Shown: positions 23,931-32,972 of the stretch, piece by piece | How positions within the stretch are numbered: the stretch's first letter is position 1 | How the letters are laid out: every line of letters begins with the position of its first letter | Assembly: GCF_024707125.1 (NCBI RefSeq) | Contig: NZ_JANQAH010000007.1 | Coordinates: forward strand, 310,001 to 374,000 | Direction: 5' to 3' | Length of the DNA stretch: 64,000 nucleotides | Source of the DNA: Devosia sp. | Lineage (GTDB): Bacteria > Pseudomonadota > Alphaproteobacteria > Rhizobiales > Devosiaceae | Program-made: the position numbers and the translations under genes | Notes under the pieces: generated by a model | Database searches by the model: none | What the model was told of the DNA's origin: nothing | Seen by the model: the letters and a program-made list of their open reading frames with translations, nothing else

Positions 23931-25724
23931 ATGTCTTTGAACATCGTCACCAGGCGTGGCCTGGCAGGGATCGCCGCAGCATGTCTGGTCAGCGTGGCAC
24001 TCCCTGCCGCTCCCGCCATGGCGCAGAAAACGAAATCCAAACCCGCCGAGCAGACGGTCGCATCCGAGCCGGCGGAATTCGCCGTTTCCATCCCCAGCGT
24101 TGATGCGGTTGATTCCAGCATCGATGCCGACACCATCAAGGCGATCCTGAGCGGTGCGCTCGTCGAGAATGCCGATGCGCTTGCTGGCCTCAATGCCACC
24201 AGCATCACCGTTCCCGAAATCATCCTCACCGTCACTTCGACCGTCGATGGCGTGAAGGAAGACGGCGTTCTCACCTTCAACAACCTGGTTCTCGAAGACG
24301 TGGTCGACGGCGTTGCAGCCAGCGCCAGCCTCGAAAGCTCGACCTTCGAGGTGCCGGACGGCCATGCCGAAATGGGCAGCACTTCGGCGACCAATTTCAA
24401 CATCGGCGGCATGCTGGGCATCTATGGCCTCGTCGATGGCGGCGGCTCCACCGAGATGGAAACTCTCTATGCCGATTTCCTCATGGAAGGCGGCACTTTT
24501 GAAGCGGAAGAAGTCAGCTGTGAATTCGGCCCGGTAAGCGGCGCCGAAGTGCGCGGCCGTCCCATCGAGACGTCCTTCGTTGAGATCATGACGCTGGCCC
24601 AGCAGATGGAAGACGACCCGGAAATGGCCGATCCGGCCCTGATGGGCAAATTCATGCGCATGTACGCCGACATTCTGACGGCCTTCGAAAGCTCCGAATT
24701 CACCTTCGAGGGTTTTTCGTGCTCCGGTACGGATGACGAAGGCCGCCCGATGAATGTCGAAATCGGCAACGTGATCATGGCCGGCATGTCGCCGGGCATC
24801 TATCCGCAGATTTCGATGGATGATTTCCTGATCAATGTCGAAGGCGATGGCTCGATCACGCTCGGCAATTTCACCATCAAGCAGTTCGACCTGTCTTCCA
24901 CCATTGCCGCTCTCGCCAATGCGCCGGAGGAAGTCGACAGATCCTGGCTCGAGGCCAATGCCCGCGCCCTGATTCCGGCCTTTGATGGCTTCTCCTTCTC
25001 CGGTCTTGCCATCGACATTCCGGATCCGGATGCCGACGGCGAACGCATCGTTGCCGATGTTGACGAGTTTGACCTGTCGCTCGCCAGCTACATCAACGGT
25101 ATCCCCAGCGTCATCGACACCTCGGCCAGCGGCATTCGCGCCGCGCTGCCCGAAGATACTCAGGACGAACAGCTCCAGCAGCTCATCGCCCTCGGAATCA
25201 CCGACATCGATGCAGGCTTCCGCCTCGCCGCCGCCTGGAATGCCGATACCAGCAGCATCGACGTTGAAGAAGTCTCCGTTTCCGGTGTCGACCTCGCAAC
25301 CGTCGTGCTCTCCGGCACCATCGCGAATGCCACCGAAGCCCTGTTCTCGCTCGACGAGGATGAGGCACTGATGGCCAGCATGGGCGTCGCGATCAAGGCG
25401 CTCAACCTCGACGTCACCGACGCCGGTCTCTCCGACATCATCCTGGCCGTTGCCGCGGCAGAGCAGGGCGCCGACCCCGCAACCCTGCGCCCGGTCTTCG
25501 CCGGTCTCGCGGAAGGCACCATCATCGGCATGATGGCCGGTGCCGCCGATGCCGCCAAGCTTGGCGCGGCGATCAACCAGTTCGTCAGCGGTTCGGCCAA
25601 GTCGCTCAATATCGGCATCGAAGCCAAGACTGACCCCGGCCTCGGCATGGTCGACTTCATGACCGCCGAAGAAGACCCCACGACCCTGATTGGCAAGGTC
25701 AACATCACCGCCTCGGCGAAGTAA
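23931..25724 (+). CDS. Large acidic exported protein of unknown function
   Basis: 597 residues, transcribed alone and closed by a strong hairpin. The signal peptide is 1-31 (RRGLAGIAAACLVSVALP, cleavage after AMA). The mature protein is strongly acidic, poor in Cys (only two, about 60 residues apart, in SCEF and SCSG) and full of short beta-type patterns (SITLGNFTIKQFDLSST, IDVEEVSVSGVDLATVVLSG). Segments of the form IKALNLDVTDAGL and ITDIDAGF recur, suggesting repeated beta-sheet modules as in AsmA-like or DUF945-like proteins. I do not recognise a named family. It is likely periplasmic and soluble. The 707-codon antisense frame is a shadow. Confidence 0.7.
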   Translation: MSLNIVTRRGLAGIAAACLVSVALPAAPAMAQKTKSKPAEQTVASEPAEFAVSIPSVDAVDSSIDADTIKAILSGALVENADALAGLNATSITVPEIILTVTSTVDGVKEDGVLTFNNLVLEDVVDGVAASASLESSTFEVPDGHAEMGSTSATNFNIGGMLGIYGLVDGGGSTEMETLYADFLMEGGTFEAEEVSCEFGPVSGAEVRGRPIETSFVEIMTLAQQMEDDPEMADPALMGKFMRMYADILTAFESSEFTFEGFSCSGTDDEGRPMNVEIGNVIMAGMSPGIYPQISMDDFLINVEGDGSITLGNFTIKQFDLSSTIAALANAPEEVDRSWLEANARALIPAFDGFSFSGLAIDIPDPDADGERIVADVDEFDLSLASYINGIPSVIDTSASGIRAALPEDTQDEQLQQLIALGITDIDAGFRLAAAWNADTSSIDVEEVSVSGVDLATVVLSGTIANATEALFSLDEDEALMASMGVAIKALNLDVTDAGLSDIILAVAAAEQGADPATLRPVFAGLAEGTIIGMMAGAADAAKLGAAINQFVSGSAKSLNIGIEAKTDPGLGMVDFMTAEEDPTTLIGKVNITASAK

Positions 25725-25734
25725 GCAAACAAAA

Positions 25735-25755
25735 GGGGCGGCCATTGGCCGCCCC
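25735..25755 (+). terminator. Rho-independent-type hairpin after the exported protein gene
   Basis: GGGGCGGCC and GGCCGCCCC separated by ATT, 10 bp after the stop codon, followed by AAATGTTT. A compact and very stable stem. Confidence 0.7.
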
Positions 25756-25794
25756 AAATGTTTCAGCAATTCGCTACCTGCGATCTCCCACCAC

Positions 25795-25877
25795 CCACGG
25801 TGTCATCCCCGCGAAAGCGGGGATCTCTGTTTCCTGCACAAACATGGATTCCCGCTTTCGCGGGAATGATGCCGTGG
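25795..25877. repeat. REP-like bipartite repeat, copy 1 (ATCCCCGCGAAAGCGGGGAT family)
   Basis: Two small palindromes (CCCCGCgaaaGCGGGG and CCCGCtttcGCGGG) face each other as an inverted pair, flanked by CCACGG on the left and CCGTGG on the right. A second copy of the same element is at 33575-33653. The layout is that of a REP doublet or short MITE. It lies between the exported-protein terminator and the convergent phosphomannomutase gene. Confidence 0.85.
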
Positions 25878-25887
25878 TTTGGGAACG

Positions 25888-27264
25888 TCAGCGAACCGCC
25901 TTCTCCAGCGCCGCCATCGACCAGGACAGCAGTTCCTTCGCCCGCGCTTCCGTCCCAGCCTCCACATAAGACCGCAACTCCGGCGCATTGCCCGACGCCC
26001 GGAAATGCACCGTCTCGCCACTCTTCAGATGAAACTGTAACCCATCGATCGCATTCACATCGGCGATCTCATGCGGCGCAAACACCTCCGCCGCATAGCC
26101 ACCATCCATCTGCAGCCGCTTCAGAAACGCCGAACTCCGCTCACCCGGCACTTCCTGCAGGCGATCCGCGACAGCCACTTGCAGCGGCAAGCGCTGCACC
26201 AGCTCCGCCACCGAAATCCCGTCCTGCGCCGCCAGCCCCAGCGCCGCAATCACCGGCAAAATCGCATCCCGCGTCGGCAGCGCCGTCAGCTCAAACCCGG
26301 TGCCGACAAACGTCCCGCCATTGGCCTCAAAGCCCACGACAGCATCCGCCGCTTCCATGCCCGCGACCACGAAGGGCGAGCCCACCCGCGTCCGCACGAC
26401 GTCCTCAAAATACCCCGTCCGCTCGATCGCCGAATTGGACGTCACCGGCGTCACAACCACCTTCGCCCCGAGGAACCGCGCCGCCAGCAGCCCCAGCGCA
26501 TCCCCACGCACGAAATTGCCTTTGCCATCCATCACCAGCGGCCGATCCGCATCGCCATCGGCCGACACAATCGCATCCAGCCCATGCTCCCGCACCCAGA
26601 AGGGCAGGGGCGCAAAAAGCCCGTCAGAAAACGCCTCCGTATCCACCGGCACGAACACATCGCTCCGCCCCAACGAAACAATCTCAGCGCCCAGCGCCGC
26701 CAGCACCTGACCAATCAGGTCGCGCGACACCGTGGAATGCTCGAACACACCGATCTTCCAGCCATCGAGCGCGCCCCTGGGCAACAGCGCCACGCAACGC
26801 TCGGCATAGGCCTTTAGCGTCTCGTCGTGCTCGTCCTTGGGGCCATGCGCCGCATCCGGCACATCTGCGTCAGACAGCGCGGCCACAATCCCCGCTTCGT
26901 CATCCTTACTGACTTCGCCGGCCGGCTTGTAAAACTTCAGCCCATTGCGATCCGCCGGAATATGGCTCCCGGTGATCATCACCGCCGCGCTACCGGTCTT
27001 CATCGCCTGCAAAGCCAAAGCCGGCGTCGGCACCGCGCCACAATCGACTGGCTCGAACCCCGAAGCCGCAATTGCCTGAAGGCAATCCTCAGCAATCGCC
27101 GGGCTCGACGGCCTGAGGTCATAGCCCACCAGCACTCGCCCACCGGCCATCTGCCCCGAAGCCTGCAAATGCCGCAAAAACGCGGCCACATAGCGCCGCG
27201 CCGGTTGCCCCTGCAGATCGGTCACAAGCCCGCGCACGCCGCTGGTTCCAAATTTCAGGCTCAT
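25888..27264 (-). CDS. Phosphomannomutase (alpha-D-phosphohexomutase family)
   Basis: 458 residues. Interconverts hexose 1- and 6-phosphates through a phosphoserine. The active-site serine is Ser100 in the TGSHIP loop. The metal-binding loop reads ADGDADRPL, and the sugar-binding loop is GFEANGGTF. The phosphate-binding loop near the C-terminus is FRASGNAPELR. The family cannot be divided into mannose, glucose or glucosamine enzymes by motif alone, but no glmM-like TASHNP motif is present; TGSHIP is the form seen in phosphomannomutase-like proteins. Likely used for cell-surface sugars. The codon pattern is rich in cgc/ctc, as in neighbours. Confidence 0.85.
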   Translation of the reverse strand: MSLKFGTSGVRGLVTDLQGQPARRYVAAFLRHLQASGQMAGGRVLVGYDLRPSSPAIAEDCLQAIAASGFEPVDCGAVPTPALALQAMKTGSAAVMITGSHIPADRNGLKFYKPAGEVSKDDEAGIVAALSDADVPDAAHGPKDEHDETLKAYAERCVALLPRGALDGWKIGVFEHSTVSRDLIGQVLAALGAEIVSLGRSDVFVPVDTEAFSDGLFAPLPFWVREHGLDAIVSADGDADRPLVMDGKGNFVRGDALGLLAARFLGAKVVVTPVTSNSAIERTGYFEDVVRTRVGSPFVVAGMEAADAVVGFEANGGTFVGTGFELTALPTRDAILPVIAALGLAAQDGISVAELVQRLPLQVAVADRLQEVPGERSSAFLKRLQMDGGYAAEVFAPHEIADVNAIDGLQFHLKSGETVHFRASGNAPELRSYVEAGTEARAKELLSWSMAALEKAVR

Positions 27265-27284
27265 GGAAATAGTCCTTGAATAAA

Positions 27285-27716
27285 CTAGTCGTCGACCCGC
27301 GGCCGCCCACGGCCCTGCTTCACGCCCGAACGCGTGGTCTTGGCATCAAGCCGCCGCTTTTTGGAAGCCAGGGTAGGGCGCGTCGCAATCCGCGGTTTGG
27401 GCACATAGGCCCCCGCCTTCAGCAATTCCACCAGCCGCTCCAGCGCATCGGCGCGGTTCATCGGCTGGTCGCGGTGATTGTTGGCGACAATGACGATAAC
27501 GCCATCCTTGGTCAGCCGGCTTCCCGCCAGCGTGCCCACGCGCCGCTTCATCGCATCTGAAATACTGGGAGAATTGGCGAGGTCGAAGCGCAGTTGCACC
27601 GCGCTTGCCACCTTGTTGACGTTCTGCCCGCCGGCTCCCGTGCCGCGGACGAACGTTTCCTCGATCTCGCTGGGATCGATGGAAACGGTGCGGGTTATGG
27701 CAATGCGCTCAGCCAA
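27285..27716 (-). CDS. arfB: Alternative ribosome-rescue factor B (peptidyl-tRNA hydrolase)
   Basis: A 143-residue codon-independent release factor that frees ribosomes stalled without a stop codon. The GGQ motif is at 29-31 (GTGAGGQNVNKVAS), and the basic C-terminal tail, rich in Lys and Arg (KKRRLDAKTTRSGVKQGRGRPR), threads into the mRNA channel. The length and both parts fit ArfB (YaeJ) rather than full release factors. It lies between the phosphomannomutase and a small protein downstream of thrS, all leftward. Confidence 0.92.
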   Translation of the reverse strand: MAERIAITRTVSIDPSEIEETFVRGTGAGGQNVNKVASAVQLRFDLANSPSISDAMKRRVGTLAGSRLTKDGVIVIVANNHRDQPMNRADALERLVELLKAGAYVPKPRIATRPTLASKKRRLDAKTTRSGVKQGRGRPRVDD

Positions 27717-27731
27717 CAGCCCGCCCCGTCC

Positions 27732-27956
27732 TTATCGCTTCCAGCGTCCGCTGAAATAGACCTCTTCATCATGGATGATGCGGCCTTTTTCGGTCGTCCG
27801 GAATTTGCCCGGCTCGGCCTCTTCCACCCATTTCTTCTTCAGCATGCCGGCAAAGGTCTTTTCGCCGATATCCTTGAAGTCATCCGGGCCGAGGACATTG
27901 TCCTCGCCCAGATGATAGAGCGCCTTCATTTCGCGGTTGGACGGACGCTGCGGCAT
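27732..27956 (-). CDS. Small conserved-looking hypothetical protein downstream of thrS
   Basis: 74 residues from ATG 27956, one base after the thrS stop codon (27958-27960), so translation is likely coupled to thrS. The sequence is mixed charged with a helix-rich first half (REMKALYHLGEDNVLGPDDFKDIG) and a basic tail (YFSGRWKR); the TTEKGRIIHDEE stretch could be a small winged-helix wing. No family recognised. The longer frame starting at 28106 runs inside thrS and is not used. Confidence 0.6.
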   Translation of the reverse strand: MPQRPSNREMKALYHLGEDNVLGPDDFKDIGEKTFAGMLKKKWVEEAEPGKFRTTEKGRIIHDEEVYFSGRWKR

Positions 27957-27957
27957 C

Positions 27958-29946
27958 TCAGGCTGCCTGCGCCTTGTCATTGAGATCAGGCGGGGTTGCC
28001 TCGGCGAGAAGCGAAACGATCGCTTCCATCGATGGCAGAACCTGCTGGCCCTCGGTGCCGAGACGACGCACGGAAACCGTGCCTTCCTCGGCCTCGCGCT
28101 TGCCAACCACGAACATCAGCGGCACCTTCTGCACCGAGTGCTCGCGCACCTTGTAGTTGATCTTCTCGTTGCGGGTATCGAGCTCGGCACGAATGCCCAC
28201 GGCCCTAAGCTGGTTCACCAGCTTCTGACCATACTCATCCGCTTCCGAAACGATGGTCGCAACGACGACCTGGGTCGGCGCCAGCCACATCGGCATCTTG
28301 CCGGCATGGTTCTCGATCAGGATGCCAATAAACCGCTCGAGCGATCCAAGAATCGCGCGATGCAGCATCACGGCAAACTGCCGGCTACCGTCCTCGGCCA
28401 CATAGGTCGCGCCGAGGCGCTCTGGCAGCACATAGTCGAGCTGCAGCGTACCAACCTGCCAGGAACGGCCAATCGCATCCTTGAGATGGAATTCGAGTTT
28501 CGGCGCATAGAACGCGCCTTCGCCTTCGGCGATCTCGAAGTCATAGCCGGTCGCGCGCAGGGCATCGCCCAGCGCCTTCTCGGCCGCATCCCAGCGCTCG
28601 ATCGTGCCGCCGAACTTCTCCGGCCGCGTCGCGAGCTTGATGACGACATTGTCGAACCCGAGATGCCCATAGACCGAGTAAAGCAGGTGCACAAAGTGCT
28701 CCGTCTCGCTCTGGATCTGGTCCTCGCGGCAGAAGATATGCGCGTCGTCCTGGGTCATCTGCCGCACGCGCATCAGGCCATGGAGCGCACCATGGGCCTC
28801 GTTGCGGTGACAGCAGCCAAACTCGGCCATGCGCAGCGGCAGGTCGCGATAGGACTTGATGCCCTGGTTGAAGATCTGCACGTGTGCCGGGCAGTTCATC
28901 GGTTTCAGCGCCAGTAGGTCGCCTTCGTTCTCGAAGATCGGCTTGTCATCTTCCGTGCTCGGCACCTGGTCGGGCACCACGAACATGTTTTCGCGATATT
29001 TGCCCCAGTGGCCCGACTGCTCCCAGAACTTGGCATGCATCAGCTGCGGCGTCTTCACTTCCACATAGCCCGAGGAATTGAGACGACGACGGATGTAGGC
29101 TTCCATCTGGTTGTAGATGACGAAACCGCGCGGGTGCCAGAATACCGAGCCCTGCGCCTCTTCCTGCAGATGGAACAGATCGAGGTCACGGCCAATCTTG
29201 CGATGGTCGCGTTTCTCCGCCTCTTCCACCATGGTCAGGTAAGCGTCGAGCTCTTCCTTGGTCGGGAAAGCCGTGCCGTAGATGCGCGAAAGCACCGGAC
29301 GATTGCTGTCGCCACGCCAATAGGCGCCGGCCACCTTGGTCAGCTTGAACGCCTGGCCGACATCCTTCACGGTCCGCATGTGCGGGCCGCGGCAGAGGTC
29401 CTTCCACTGGCCCTGGGCATACATCTTGATCGACTGGTCAGCCGGAATGGCGTCCACCAGCTCGACCTTGAAGGCCTCGCCCTTGGCTTCGAACCAGTCC
29501 TTGGCCTGGTCGCGCGTCCACACTTCCTTGGTGAAGGCCGCACCGCGCTCGATGATTTCGCTCATCTTCTTTTCGATGATGCGCAGCTCATCTTCCGTGA
29601 AGGGCCCAGCCTGACGGTAGAAGTCATAGTAGAAGCCATTCTCGATCACCGGACCAATGGTCACTTGCGTATCGGGCCAAAGCTCCTGCACGGCCTCGGC
29701 CAAAACGTGAGCTGCGTCATGGCGAATAAGTTCGAGCGCATCCTTGGAACCGGAATCACGCGTCACGAACTCGATCTGGCCATCGGCGTCGAGCGCATCC
29801 GAAAGATCGGAGAGCACGCCGTTCCAGCGCATGGCAATGGTCTTCTTGGCCAGGCTCTTGGAGATCCCTTCGACCACGGTGGTGCCGGTGGTGCCGCGCG
29901 GAAATTCGCGAGCTGCACCATCGGGGAACGTCACCTTGATCGACAT
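27958..29946 (-). CDS. thrS: Threonyl-tRNA synthetase
   Basis: Attaches threonine to tRNA-Thr. 662 residues in the usual order: TGS domain (1 to about 60), editing domain with [11 protein letters not shown] near residue 75 and the later CRGPHM region, and class II catalytic core with motif 2 ([20 protein letters not shown]) and zinc-ligand Cys (NCPAHVQIF). A C-terminal anticodon-binding domain follows ([12 protein letters not shown] onward). ATG 29946 begins [10 protein letters not shown]; an upstream in-frame ATG at 29991 would add a non-conserved leader. Its 5' leader contains a stem-loop at 29972-29990. Confidence 0.95.
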   Translation of the reverse strand: MSIKVTFPDGAAREFPRGTTGTTVVEGISKSLAKKTIAMRWNGVLSDLSDALDADGQIEFVTRDSGSKDALELIRHDAAHVLAEAVQELWPDTQVTIGPVIENGFYYDFYRQAGPFTEDELRIIEKKMSEIIERGAAFTKEVWTRDQAKDWFEAKGEAFKVELVDAIPADQSIKMYAQGQWKDLCRGPHMRTVKDVGQAFKLTKVAGAYWRGDSNRPVLSRIYGTAFPTKEELDAYLTMVEEAEKRDHRKIGRDLDLFHLQEEAQGSVFWHPRGFVIYNQMEAYIRRRLNSSGYVEVKTPQLMHAKFWEQSGHWGKYRENMFVVPDQVPSTEDDKPIFENEGDLLALKPMNCPAHVQIFNQGIKSYRDLPLRMAEFGCCHRNEAHGALHGLMRVRQMTQDDAHIFCREDQIQSETEHFVHLLYSVYGHLGFDNVVIKLATRPEKFGGTIERWDAAEKALGDALRATGYDFEIAEGEGAFYAPKLEFHLKDAIGRSWQVGTLQLDYVLPERLGATYVAEDGSRQFAVMLHRAILGSLERFIGILIENHAGKMPMWLAPTQVVVATIVSEADEYGQKLVNQLRAVGIRAELDTRNEKINYKVREHSVQKVPLMFVVGKREAEEGTVSVRRLGTEGQQVLPSMEAIVSLLAEATPPDLNDKAQAA

Positions 29947-29971
29947 TTTCAGTCTCCAGAAATTGGGATTA

Positions 29972-29990
29972 TGCAGCGCCAATCGCTGCA
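29972..29990 (-). other. Stem-loop in the thrS leader
   Basis: TGCAGCG, five bases, CGCTGCA, perfect inverted arms, ending 26 bp before the thrS ATG. It could act in translational control or be a chance palindrome. The loop (AUUGG in the mRNA) does not resemble a threonine anticodon loop. Confidence 0.3.
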
Positions 29991-30139
29991 AGGCGGCCTG
30001 AATAGCATGCTTTTCGCGCCGTGCCAGCCCTTGAAGGACAAAGCAGACACTGCGCGGGTCCCTCAGTACCGGCCCCAGCTATTCGACGAAGGGGAGCGAG
30101 GATTTCTTTGCCGTCGGGTAGGTCCGGCGGGCAGAGGCG

Positions 30140-30457
30140 TCACTTCCACCGGCCATAGGTCCACGGCAGATACCACCGTGCTTCGTCAGGCACAGCCTCC
30201 GGCACCGGATCATAGCCATGCGTTCCACCTGGCCGGCAACGGACGAACCGCGACAGCCCCATCCAGCCGCCCGGCCAGAATCCGAATTGCCAGATCGCAT
30301 CGCGCGTATATTCCGAACAGGTAGGCAGGTGCCGGCAGGTTCGCCCGGCGAAAGCGGAAAGGGTGTAGCGATAGATCGTGATCAGCAAAATCGCTGCGAC
30401 CTTGAAAGGCAAGTCGATCGCGCGCAGCACGTAGGAAGCGATGTTCTGCATCAACAT
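30140..30457 (-). CDS. yidD: Membrane protein insertion efficiency factor YidD
   Basis: A 105-residue small membrane-associated protein that supports YidC-mediated insertion. Family marks are LPFKVAAILLITIYRYTLSAFAG, the cysteine-containing CRHLPTCSEYTRDAI, and FGFWPGGWMGLSRFVRCRPGGTHGYDPVP. The start overlaps the stop of the upstream IscU-like gene by 7 bp, so the two are coupled. Start could be the first or second ATG (MLMQNI). Confidence 0.9.
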   Translation of the reverse strand: MLMQNIASYVLRAIDLPFKVAAILLITIYRYTLSAFAGRTCRHLPTCSEYTRDAIWQFGFWPGGWMGLSRFVRCRPGGTHGYDPVPEAVPDEARWYLPWTYGRWK

Positions 30458-30903
30458 ATCGATGCAACGGTTTGTTTTGTCGATCTTTTCTCTATCGCAT
30501 CCACAACGGCATCAAACACCAGCAGCGTCGAGGCGTGCCGCGCCGGAAACTCGCGCACCGGCTCGAGGTAAGCCAGGTCCGACCATTTTCCGTCCGGTGG
30601 CGTCCCGTCGGCCTTCAGCATTTCCCGCATTTGCCGCGCCAGCGCCAAAAAATCGTCAGCCCGTGTCCCGACGATCTCGCGCGCTACAATAGCCGCCGAA
30701 GTCTGCCCCAAGGCGCAGGCCGAAACCTCGTGCCCATAGCCGGTAATGACCCCGTCGGTCACAACGATATCCACCTCGATCACCGAACCGCAGATGCGGC
30801 TGACTTTTCGCGACGAGGCATCTGGCGCAGGCAACCGCCCGGGTTGCAATGCGTTTCCGGCAATGTCGAGAATCTTGTCCGAATAAAGCTCGCTTAGCGC
30901 CAT
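30451..30903 (-). CDS. IscU/NifU-like iron-sulfur scaffold-type protein
   Basis: 150 residues with the IscU/SufU fold (MALSELYSDKILDIA start, CG at 38-39, and SACALGQTSAAI with Cys63). Canonical IscU carries three cysteines that hold the cluster; here the third position, near residue 123, reads ARHAST without Cys, leaving His123 as a possible ligand. A final Cys150 is the last residue. Homologues without the third Cys sit next to yidD and folE in other Hyphomicrobiales and are usually called iron-sulfur assembly scaffolds, but classic scaffold activity is uncertain. Coupled to yidD; divergent from folE. Confidence 0.72.
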   Translation of the reverse strand: MALSELYSDKILDIAGNALQPGRLPAPDASSRKVSRICGSVIEVDIVVTDGVITGYGHEVSACALGQTSAAIVAREIVGTRADDFLALARQMREMLKADGTPPDGKWSDLAYLEPVREFPARHASTLLVFDAVVDAIEKRSTKQTVASIC

Positions 30904-31046
30904 GAAGGAAATCTGACTTCTTGTTCCCGTCTTGTACGCCTTCTATATAGATGGTCCGACACGGACTGCCAGGGTAGAAGCTCTCTGGTCGTCCAAACTG
31001 CCCGCGACACCGCAGCCACTCCGGTTCCGAGTTTAGGAGTAATCCA

Positions 31047-31670
31047 TTGGACGCGTCCGTAAAGCTACCTTTTCCCGCGCCTGCCACGTCCACTTCAATG
31101 CCGCGCCCGACTCGCGAAGAAGCCGAAGCGGCTGTTCGCACGCTGATCGCCTGGGCCGGTGACGACCCGACCCGCGAGGGCCTGCTGGAGACTCCGGCAC
31201 GCGTCGCCAAGGCCTATGAGGAACTCTTCTCGGGCTATGGCCAGGACGCCAAGGAAGTCCTGTCGAAAATGTTCCGCGAAGTCGGCGGTTACGACGACAT
31301 CGTCTTCGTGCGCGATATTCCGTTCTATGCCCATTGCGAGCACCACATGGTGCCGTTCTTCGGCAAGGCCCACATCGCGTATCTGCCACATGACGGCGTT
31401 GTTGGCCTCTCCAAGCTCGCCCGCCTTGTGGAAGTCTTCGCCCGCCGTCTCCAGACGCAGGAAACCATGACGGCGCAGATCGTCGACGCCATCAACGAGA
31501 ACCTCGGGCCTCGCGGCGCCGCGGTCATGCTCGAAGCCGAACACATGTGCATGACCATGCGCGGCGTTCGCGCCCACGACGTCAAGACGATCACCCATCG
31601 CTTCACTGGCGTCTTTGCCGAAGACCGCGTCGAACAGGACCGCTTCTTCGCGATGATCAATCGACGCTGA
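31047..31670 (+). CDS. folE: GTP cyclohydrolase I
   Basis: Converts GTP to 7,8-dihydroneopterin triphosphate, the first step of folate synthesis. 207 residues. The zinc ligands are Cys97 (HCEHHMVPF) and Cys168 ([10 protein letters not shown]). The start is TTG 31047 with AGGAG at 31035, about 8 bases ahead, and an in-frame ATG 17 codons later cannot be excluded. In many Hyphomicrobiales the next gene is hisI; here a 1.3 kb segment with an AraC regulator lies between. Divergent from the IscU-like gene. Confidence 0.93.
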   Translation: MDASVKLPFPAPATSTSMPRPTREEAEAAVRTLIAWAGDDPTREGLLETPARVAKAYEELFSGYGQDAKEVLSKMFREVGGYDDIVFVRDIPFYAHCEHHMVPFFGKAHIAYLPHDGVVGLSKLARLVEVFARRLQTQETMTAQIVDAINENLGPRGAAVMLEAEHMCMTMRGVRAHDVKTITHRFTGVFAEDRVEQDRFFAMINRR

Positions 31671-32073
31671 GGCATCCTAGGTTGTCCGGCGTACTATTCC
31701 GGGTCGGAGAAGGCCCGTACGGCATCGACCACAACCTTGATCGCTATACGACAGGCGCGAGAATGAGCAGAGCCGCATAGGCGCTCTTGTACCGGCTCTC
31801 GGGCCCGGGCGACATGTAGAAAAACCAAACGGAGTAGACAAAGGCTAGAACTGGTAACTGAGCCCAGTTCTTCGTCACGCTCCGCCTGATAGCTCTATAT
31901 AGCCTACGCAATGGCGGCTCCCCTGCACCGAGGGGTAGGTTGCACGGCTTCGTGGCGTCTGTCGACGGGCGCCCTGCGCTGCTCTCCTGGCTATGACGCC
32001 GCAACGACAAGCGCGATCAAATGCGCATGTCCCACTTGTGGCATAGACTACCCGTCTCAAGCGAGTTCATGTC
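31671..32073. other. Gene-poor stretch between folE and the AraC regulator
   Basis: About 400 bp with lower and more uneven GC than its surroundings. The only frame of note is the weak 88-codon TTG-started one described separately. No repeat, tRNA or terminator could be supported. Together with the AraC gene it interrupts the usual folE-hisI neighbourhood. Confidence 0.4.
31744..32010 (-). CDS. Possible small membrane protein (weak)
   Basis: An 88-codon frame starting at TTG 32010. The first 45 residues are basic and unstructured-looking; the rest has one clear hydrophobic helix (LPVLAFVYSVWFFYM) and a second short one at the C-terminus (AYAALLILAPVV). Codon choice is unlike the neighbouring genes. 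It may be a remnant of a larger gene or no gene at all. Confidence 0.22.
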   Translation of the reverse strand: MSLRRHSQESSAGRPSTDATKPCNLPLGAGEPPLRRLYRAIRRSVTKNWAQLPVLAFVYSVWFFYMSPGPESRYKSAYAALLILAPVV

Positions 32074-32910
32074 ATGTCCCTTGTTGCCAAGATGCTCTGG
32101 GTTCTCGAAAGCCGCTCACGCGAGCCACTGGACCTCGAGGAATTGGCGGCGGTCACAGGGCGCTCCAAAAGCTACCTGTCGCGCGTCTTTCCGTTGGTCA
32201 CCGGCTATTCAGTCACCGGCTATCTGCGGGCAAGGCGCCTCAGTGAAGCCGCTCGCGTCCTGGCCAATGGCGCTCCCGACATTCTCTCGGTTGCGCTGGA
32301 AGCCGGATATGGCTCGCACGAGGCATTCACCCGTGCCTTTCGTGATCAGTTCGGCATCACGCCGCAAACGGTCCGCGATCGGCGTCACCTCGAAGGGATC
32401 AGTTTCGTGGAGCCTCTCAGAATGGAAATGAACGCAGACACTACCATCGCGCTGCCGCACTTTGAAAACCGCCCGGCGCTACACTTTGCCGGCATCGCTG
32501 AGCGTCACCAGATGAGCATGCCGGTTGGTATTCCGGATCAATGGCGTCGTTTTCAGCCCTACATCGGCAACATCGATGGAGCTATTGCCGGCGCGGCCTA
32601 TGGCTTGGTTGGCGAAATCACTGCCGATGGCATGTTCGACTACCTCGTCGCCATGGAAGTGAGGGCCGGCATTGAACTGCCGCCTGAACTCAGCGCGGTT
32701 ACCGTTCCTCCGCTGCGCTGGGCACGCTTCAAGCATGCCGGACATGTCGCGACCATTCGGCAGACGATTGGTTCGGCCGAACGCTGGCTCAGCGAAAACG
32801 GCTACGAGCCTAGCGAAGCGGTCCATAGCTTCATCGAATATTATGGCCCCGCGTTCGATGCCCGCACCGGCATGGGCGATGTCGAGGTCTGGTTCGGCCT
32901 CAAGGCCTGA
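32074..32910 (+). CDS. AraC family transcriptional regulator with GyrI-like effector domain
   Basis: 278 residues. An N-terminal double helix-turn-helix (residues 1 to about 105) has the AraC signature [26 protein letters not shown]. It is followed by a GyrI-like small-molecule-binding domain (about 125-278, with [17 protein letters not shown] and FIEYYGPAF). This DNA-binding-first order is that of Rob/SoxS-like multi-drug sensors. It lies between folE and hisI in the same direction with less GC-rich codon use, suggesting an inserted gene. No adjacent transporter gives a target. Confidence 0.83.
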   Translation: MSLVAKMLWVLESRSREPLDLEELAAVTGRSKSYLSRVFPLVTGYSVTGYLRARRLSEAARVLANGAPDILSVALEAGYGSHEAFTRAFRDQFGITPQTVRDRRHLEGISFVEPLRMEMNADTTIALPHFENRPALHFAGIAERHQMSMPVGIPDQWRRFQPYIGNIDGAIAGAAYGLVGEITADGMFDYLVAMEVRAGIELPPELSAVTVPPLRWARFKHAGHVATIRQTIGSAERWLSENGYEPSEAVHSFIEYYGPAFDARTGMGDVEVWFGLKA

Positions 32911-32972
32911 AACACTGGCGCTTGTCAGCGATGCGCGCTAGAGCCTCGTCATTCGAGCCAAAGGCGCGCATC

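Noticed and set aside
23646..25769. 707-codon minus-strand frame antisense to the exported protein
   Set aside because: The plus-strand gene has a proper signal peptide, ribosome-binding site and terminator; the antisense frame has none.
25758..26912. 384-codon plus-strand frame rich in Pro, Ala and Arg over the phosphomannomutase
   Set aside because: Overlaps the well-supported minus-strand mutase and a repeat; low-complexity composition is typical of high-GC antisense frames.
29947..30139. Possible T-box or other riboswitch before thrS
   Set aside because: No T-box consensus or long conserved fold; only a single small stem-loop. T-boxes are also not expected in Alphaproteobacteria.
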